A DNA stretch of 64,000 nt, from contig CP067346.1 in the NCBI GenBank assembly GCA_021561035.1, forward strand, positions 2,263,001-2,327,000. Reading direction: 5' to 3'. The position numbers and the translations under genes are program-made. Below the pieces are notes generated by a model. That model had not been told where the DNA came from. It searched no databases and saw nothing but the letters and a program-made list of their open reading frames with translations. This DNA is from Clostridioides sp. ES-S-0054-01 (lineage in GTDB: Bacteria; Bacillota; Clostridia; Peptostreptococcales; Peptostreptococcaceae). Positions 62,076 through 64,000 of this stretch are shown in pieces; the first letter of the stretch is position 1; each line of letters opens with the position of its first letter.

Positions 62076-64000
62076 TTATTTGACATTGTCACTATCAACA
62101 TATAATTTACAATCTATTAATTGTTTTATATACCTATCATCAATAAGAGTGTCAGTTAATCGATTACATTTTAAATCAGAATTCTTATGATACTCATCTA
62201 CATCAAATTCAATATCATACACTTTATCTTCTACTGAAATAATTCTATCATTTATATATTTTATATATTTTTGTTCTTCTATTATTTTATTGTTTAAAAT
62301 ATCAAAATTACGCTTTATAACATCAAATAATTCTTTACTAAGCCCTCCACCACCAGTTACTGGAAATTTATCTATATTATTTGGTGGAGGCAAAACTTCA
62401 TTAAAGTTAATGTTAGTTGTATCAATACAATCCTTTAGATAAATTTTATAAGCTTCAATTACAGCATCTGAATCCATTAAAAACATTAATCTTATGTTAT
62501 TTGAATTTATTTGTGTAAAACTATTAATATCACAGTATGTAAATTCATTATCATTTGTTGAATATAAAACATTAACACTACCATTACTTAAAAATAAAGG
62601 TTTAAAGTGAGTATATGTTTTATCAAATAAAATCTTCTTTACCTCAAAATATTTACTTGTAAGTATTAGACTTTCTTTATCTTTATAAATTTTAAATCTT
62701 TTTATAATACGCTTAATATTGTTAAATGTCATTAATAACTCAAATTCATTAAAACCATCATTATAATCGTTTAACAATAAATTGAAAGAAATGTTATTGA
62801 AATTATCTACTATAGTTTCTTTTAATGTTCCATTTACAAAAATTTCAAGCTTATTCATTACATTCGATTTATCATTTATTGATAATATTAATTGATTTTC
62901 AGATGCTTGGTTTGCCTTCAATATAGGTTCGTAACAATATAGAATATTTGTTGGTGTAAAATTTTCATTGTATATATTCACTTTAGAAATTCTAAACATG
63001 CTTAATTCATTAGTAAAACGATAATTACCTCCATCACATCTTTTTGACATATATATGTTGTTGCTTGCATGTTCTTGTGGTATCTCAGATAAAGTATCTA
63101 TTTTTTTAAGTATACCATTATGATAAATCTTTATATATTTGTAGTCTTTAATTTCAAAAGCGAAATGATGGTAAACACTTTTATCGAAGTTTGAATAATC
63201 TATAGAAGAATATGAAGAGGAACTAAGGTAGAATGTTAATTTTTTAGATTCTGTATAAATTAAATATCCTTTGTTAAAAGAAGAAACTCTAGTATCAAAT
63301 AATATATCTTGTGTACTATTATCATTAAACTTCAAATAAAACTCTATTGAAAAATTTCTAAAATGAGGATTAAAATTTTGTATTTGTAAATATCCAGATT
63401 TCATATTATAGAATTTATCAAATTTACCACCATCAGACATTGTCACTCCATTGTTATTTATAACTTTTGGATTATAACTACTATCAACTACTTCTGTTCC
63501 ATTTAAAAAGAATACTGTATTTTCATCAATCCCTTGTCTGTGATGATATACTTTTTCTTCTACACTTTTAGTATCATTGTATTCAATAACAAATTTTATT
63601 TCATTTTCTCCAATTAGATATTTTTCATCATATATAATATCAAATATTAAATTTTCAAAAATATCAATATACTCTTTTTCTAATTCATTGTTTATATAAA
63701 TTTTAACTTTATTTATAGTAGTTGTATTTGATAATACATTAAAACTTATATGATGTTCGGTTTGCTCCACTACCTCAATATTAGGAGAATAATCATACGG
63801 TTCTGTTGGTAATTTAAAATCTTCTGTCCATCTTGCTACATTAGAAATTCTAAATTCATTTATTCTATGGTTTGAATACCTAGTGAAATCAGTTTCCCAT
63901 CCTCCACCTAAGATTAAATCTCTACCTGTACCATTTATATCTGTTTCATAATCAATAAAAGAACATGCGAATTTTCCATCAATATAAATGCTTAAATTAT
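62076..64000 (-). CDS. LamG-repeat fibre protein, N-terminus beyond the right edge
   Basis: The frame stays open to base 64000, so the internal GTG at 63770 is not the start; at least 641 residues are encoded here. The first visible part is the end of a LamG domain (SIYIDGKFACSFIDYETDIN, INEFRISNVARWTEDFKLPT). Then come an Ig-like module, a second LamG domain (YLQIQNFNPHFRNFSIEFYL, YIKIYHNGILKKIDTLSEIP), another Ig-like module and the INSNNIRLMFLMDSDAVIEA module shared with paralogue 2. The C-terminal helical region (FDVIKRNFDILNNKIIEEQK) may trimerise. It is upstream of, and in the same operon as, the four fibre paralogues. Confidence 0.65.
   Translation of the reverse strand, partial: NLSIYIDGKFACSFIDYETDINGTGRDLILGGGWETDFTRYSNHRINEFRISNVARWTEDFKLPTEPYDYSPNIEVVEQTEHHISFNVLSNTTTINKVKIYINNELEKEYIDIFENLIFDIIYDEKYLIGENEIKFVIEYNDTKSVEEKVYHHRQGIDENTVFFLNGTEVVDSSYNPKVINNNGVTMSDGGKFDKFYNMKSGYLQIQNFNPHFRNFSIEFYLKFNDNSTQDILFDTRVSSFNKGYLIYTESKKLTFYLSSSSYSSIDYSNFDKSVYHHFAFEIKDYKYIKIYHNGILKKIDTLSEIPQEHASNNIYMSKRCDGGNYRFTNELSMFRISKVNIYNENFTPTNILYCYEPILKANQASENQLILSINDKSNVMNKLEIFVNGTLKETIVDNFNNISFNLLLNDYNDGFNEFELLMTFNNIKRIIKRFKIYKDKESLILTSKYFEVKKILFDKTYTHFKPLFLSNGSVNVLYSTNDNEFTYCDINSFTQINSNNIRLMFLMDSDAVIEAYKIYLKDCIDTTNINFNEVLPPPNNIDKFPVTGGGGLSKELFDVIKRNFDILNNKIIEEQKYIKYINDRIISVEDKVYDIEFDVDEYHKNSDLKCNRLTDTLIDDRYIKQLIDCKLYVDSDNVK

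Noticed and set aside
13600-64000. CRISPR arrays, tRNA genes, integrase or attachment sites at the island
   Set aside because: No regularly spaced repeats, no cloverleaf-like gene and no recombinase were found; the right boundary is outside the window and no duplicated site could be recognised.

Overview
The window is very AT-rich. It has strong Clostridia-type ribosome binding sites and a housekeeping flank typical of Peptostreptococcaceae: POT peptide transporters, an M24B aminopeptidase, a PrsA-like foldase and a PfoR/EIIC-type protein. I infer Clostridioides difficile or a close relative. This rests on sequence style and gene content, not on a database match.

Positions 1-13,500 hold ordinary chromosomal genes in short, mostly convergent units. 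These are the 3' end of an Asp/Glu racemase-family gene that appears to have lost its second catalytic cysteine, a membrane-anchored Ig/fibronectin protein, a PTS EIIC_2/PfoR-like membrane protein, a cupin plus helix-turn-helix pair, two POT transporters around an Xaa-Pro aminopeptidase, a membrane-anchored PrsA-like isomerase, a NUMOD-repeat protein and an unknown 144-residue protein. Several clear intrinsic terminators and three good sigma-A-like promoters punctuate this part.

Positions 13,700-64,000 hold one co-directional block, transcribed right to left, that encodes a very large contractile phage-tail-like machine. In transcription order it contains: a LamG protein cut by the right edge; four tandem paralogous fibre or receptor-binding proteins sharing an N-terminal motif; a divergent sheath-fold protein; a tail-terminator-like protein; the main sheath with inserted beta-domain repeats; two tube proteins; a third tube-like protein carrying a peptidoglycan-binding insertion; a pair of related chaperone-like proteins; a 1,212-residue hub; a spike; a gp25-like protein; a baseplate J-like protein; a membrane-anchored protein; a wedge protein; two giant proteins (1,123 and 1,225 residues); a coiled-coil fibre; and then, after a terminator, ten more beta-rich structural proteins including a discoidin-like family. 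The block ends with two small proteins and a sigma-factor-like protein. A PadR-type regulator faces it convergently.

No capsid, portal, terminase, integrase, lysis gene, AAA+ ATPase or obvious tape-measure protein is visible in these 50 kb. The locus is therefore either a domesticated tailocin or contractile injection system with an unusually elaborate baseplate, or the tail half of a large myovirus prophage whose head genes lie beyond position 64,000. The first reading is the candidate new system; the sequence to the right would decide.
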